Below are positions 63,701 through 64,000 of a DNA stretch of 64,000 nucleotides, in pieces. Origin of the DNA: Catonia carolina (lineage: Eukaryota; Arthropoda; Insecta; Hemiptera; Achilidae); contig JAQMRL010000001.1 of NCBI GenBank assembly GCA_035578175.1, positions 372,303,720-372,367,719 on the forward strand, in the 5' to 3' direction. Position 1 is the first letter of the stretch. Every line of letters begins with the position of its first letter. The position numbers and the translations under genes are program-made. The notes beneath the pieces were generated by a model. That model was not told where the DNA came from. It ran no database searches and saw only the letters and a list, made by a program, of their open reading frames with translations.

Positions 63701-64000
63701 AATGTTTAACACTCTACCTTTTCATTAAGGCCACAATAAATTTCATCCATCTTAAAATACAGGAACTGATGAAATAAGAGTAAAGCCAGAAAACCTTTTT
63801 CGAAATTACATCGGCCATTAGATCATCATTTTGTTAGACCGTTGATTATGATATTTCAACTTATGCTCGTTGGTAGAGCAAAATAAGTTTCTTGTTATAA
63901 AACGGATTAATGTGATATATTTTCTTACCCGGTAGGATATTGACTTTGTTTCGTCTCAAGATATTTTGAATTAGATTTATCAGTTGCCTTCTACGTACCG
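54754..64000. repeat. Satellite units M21-M25, to window edge
   Basis: M21, M24 and M25 share T for A at 55278, 60831 and 62682. M22 shares its A at 56942 with M20, two units back. M21 and M24 have G, and M22, M23 and M25 have C, at the 22131-equivalent site. M25 stops 9 bp before its expected end because the window ends. Confidence 0.9.

Larger units (their letters stand above)
13786..64000. repeat. Satellite array, monomer 1,851 bp, 25 units to window end
   Basis: Head-to-tail array. Taking the motif ATTTACAG as the arbitrary unit start, units begin at 13790 (M1), 15636 (M2) and 21436 (M3), and from M3 on at exact steps of 1,851 bp up to 62158 (M25, which lacks its last 9 bp at the window edge). 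M1 is 1,846 bp; M2 is about 1.86 kb once the LINE inside it is removed. M3 to M25 show no net length change and, by eye, only a few substitutions each. M1 and most of M2 differ by several percent plus small indels. The strand is arbitrary. No protein-coding capacity is supported. The array continues beyond the window. Confidence 0.97.

Noticed and set aside
13786..64000. rDNA spacer, histone cluster or CRISPR-like array as explanation of the long period
   Set aside because: No rRNA, histone or snRNA sequence occurs in the unit; the unit is long, contains a retroposon relic and has no short repeat-spacer layout.

Overview
This is a window of animal, most likely insect, nuclear DNA. It is AT-rich, has no bacterial gene layout, and is filled with arthropod-type transposable elements: Jockey-like and RTE-like LINEs, a Tc1/mariner-type deletion derivative, tRNA-derived SINEs and an LTR-like segment. 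Some of the SINE sequences remind me of Hemiptera, but the sequence alone does not prove the order. I see no host protein-coding gene.

Left part, 1 to about 13,785: an AT-rich desert sprinkled with single transposable elements. In order: a 5'-truncated Jockey-type LINE on the minus strand with a long open reverse-transcriptase frame (536-2322); a roughly 0.5 kb MITE with inverted ends and an inner 70-bp palindrome (4591-5088); two tRNA-derived SINEs in opposite orientations (about 5765-6135 and 6659-6925); a Tc1/mariner-family element with good inverted repeats but an internally deleted transposase (8397-9279); a degenerate threefold tandem repeat (10420-10757); a 408-bp SINE-like retroposon with an 11-bp target duplication and an (AAC)n tail (11679-12086); and the decayed 3' end of another LINE with a TA-rich tail (13330-13785).

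Right part, about 13,786 to the end: one continuous head-to-tail satellite array with a very long monomer. From 21,436 onward the period is exactly 1,851 bp, with 22 complete units and one lacking only its last 9 bp, and no net length change in any of them. The first two units (M1, M2) are clearly diverged. M2 carries an RTE-like LINE (16351-20282), which itself carries a roughly 1.38 kb insert (17253-18630) that looks largely like one LTR. The change from diverged to homogenised sequence is abrupt, at about 20.78-20.94 kb, inside M2. The array runs off the right edge.

Two things make the satellite unusual. Each monomer contains a block of about 260 bp packed with CCAAT/ATTGG boxes and TGACG motifs (one a full TGACGTCA), which looks like a promoter or enhancer. 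Each monomer also contains, inverted, an old copy of the same retroposon family seen singly at 11679-12086, so the repeat unit was built partly from a transposable element. The short reading frames that recur in every unit are judged non-coding. All calls come from reading the sequence; no database search was run.
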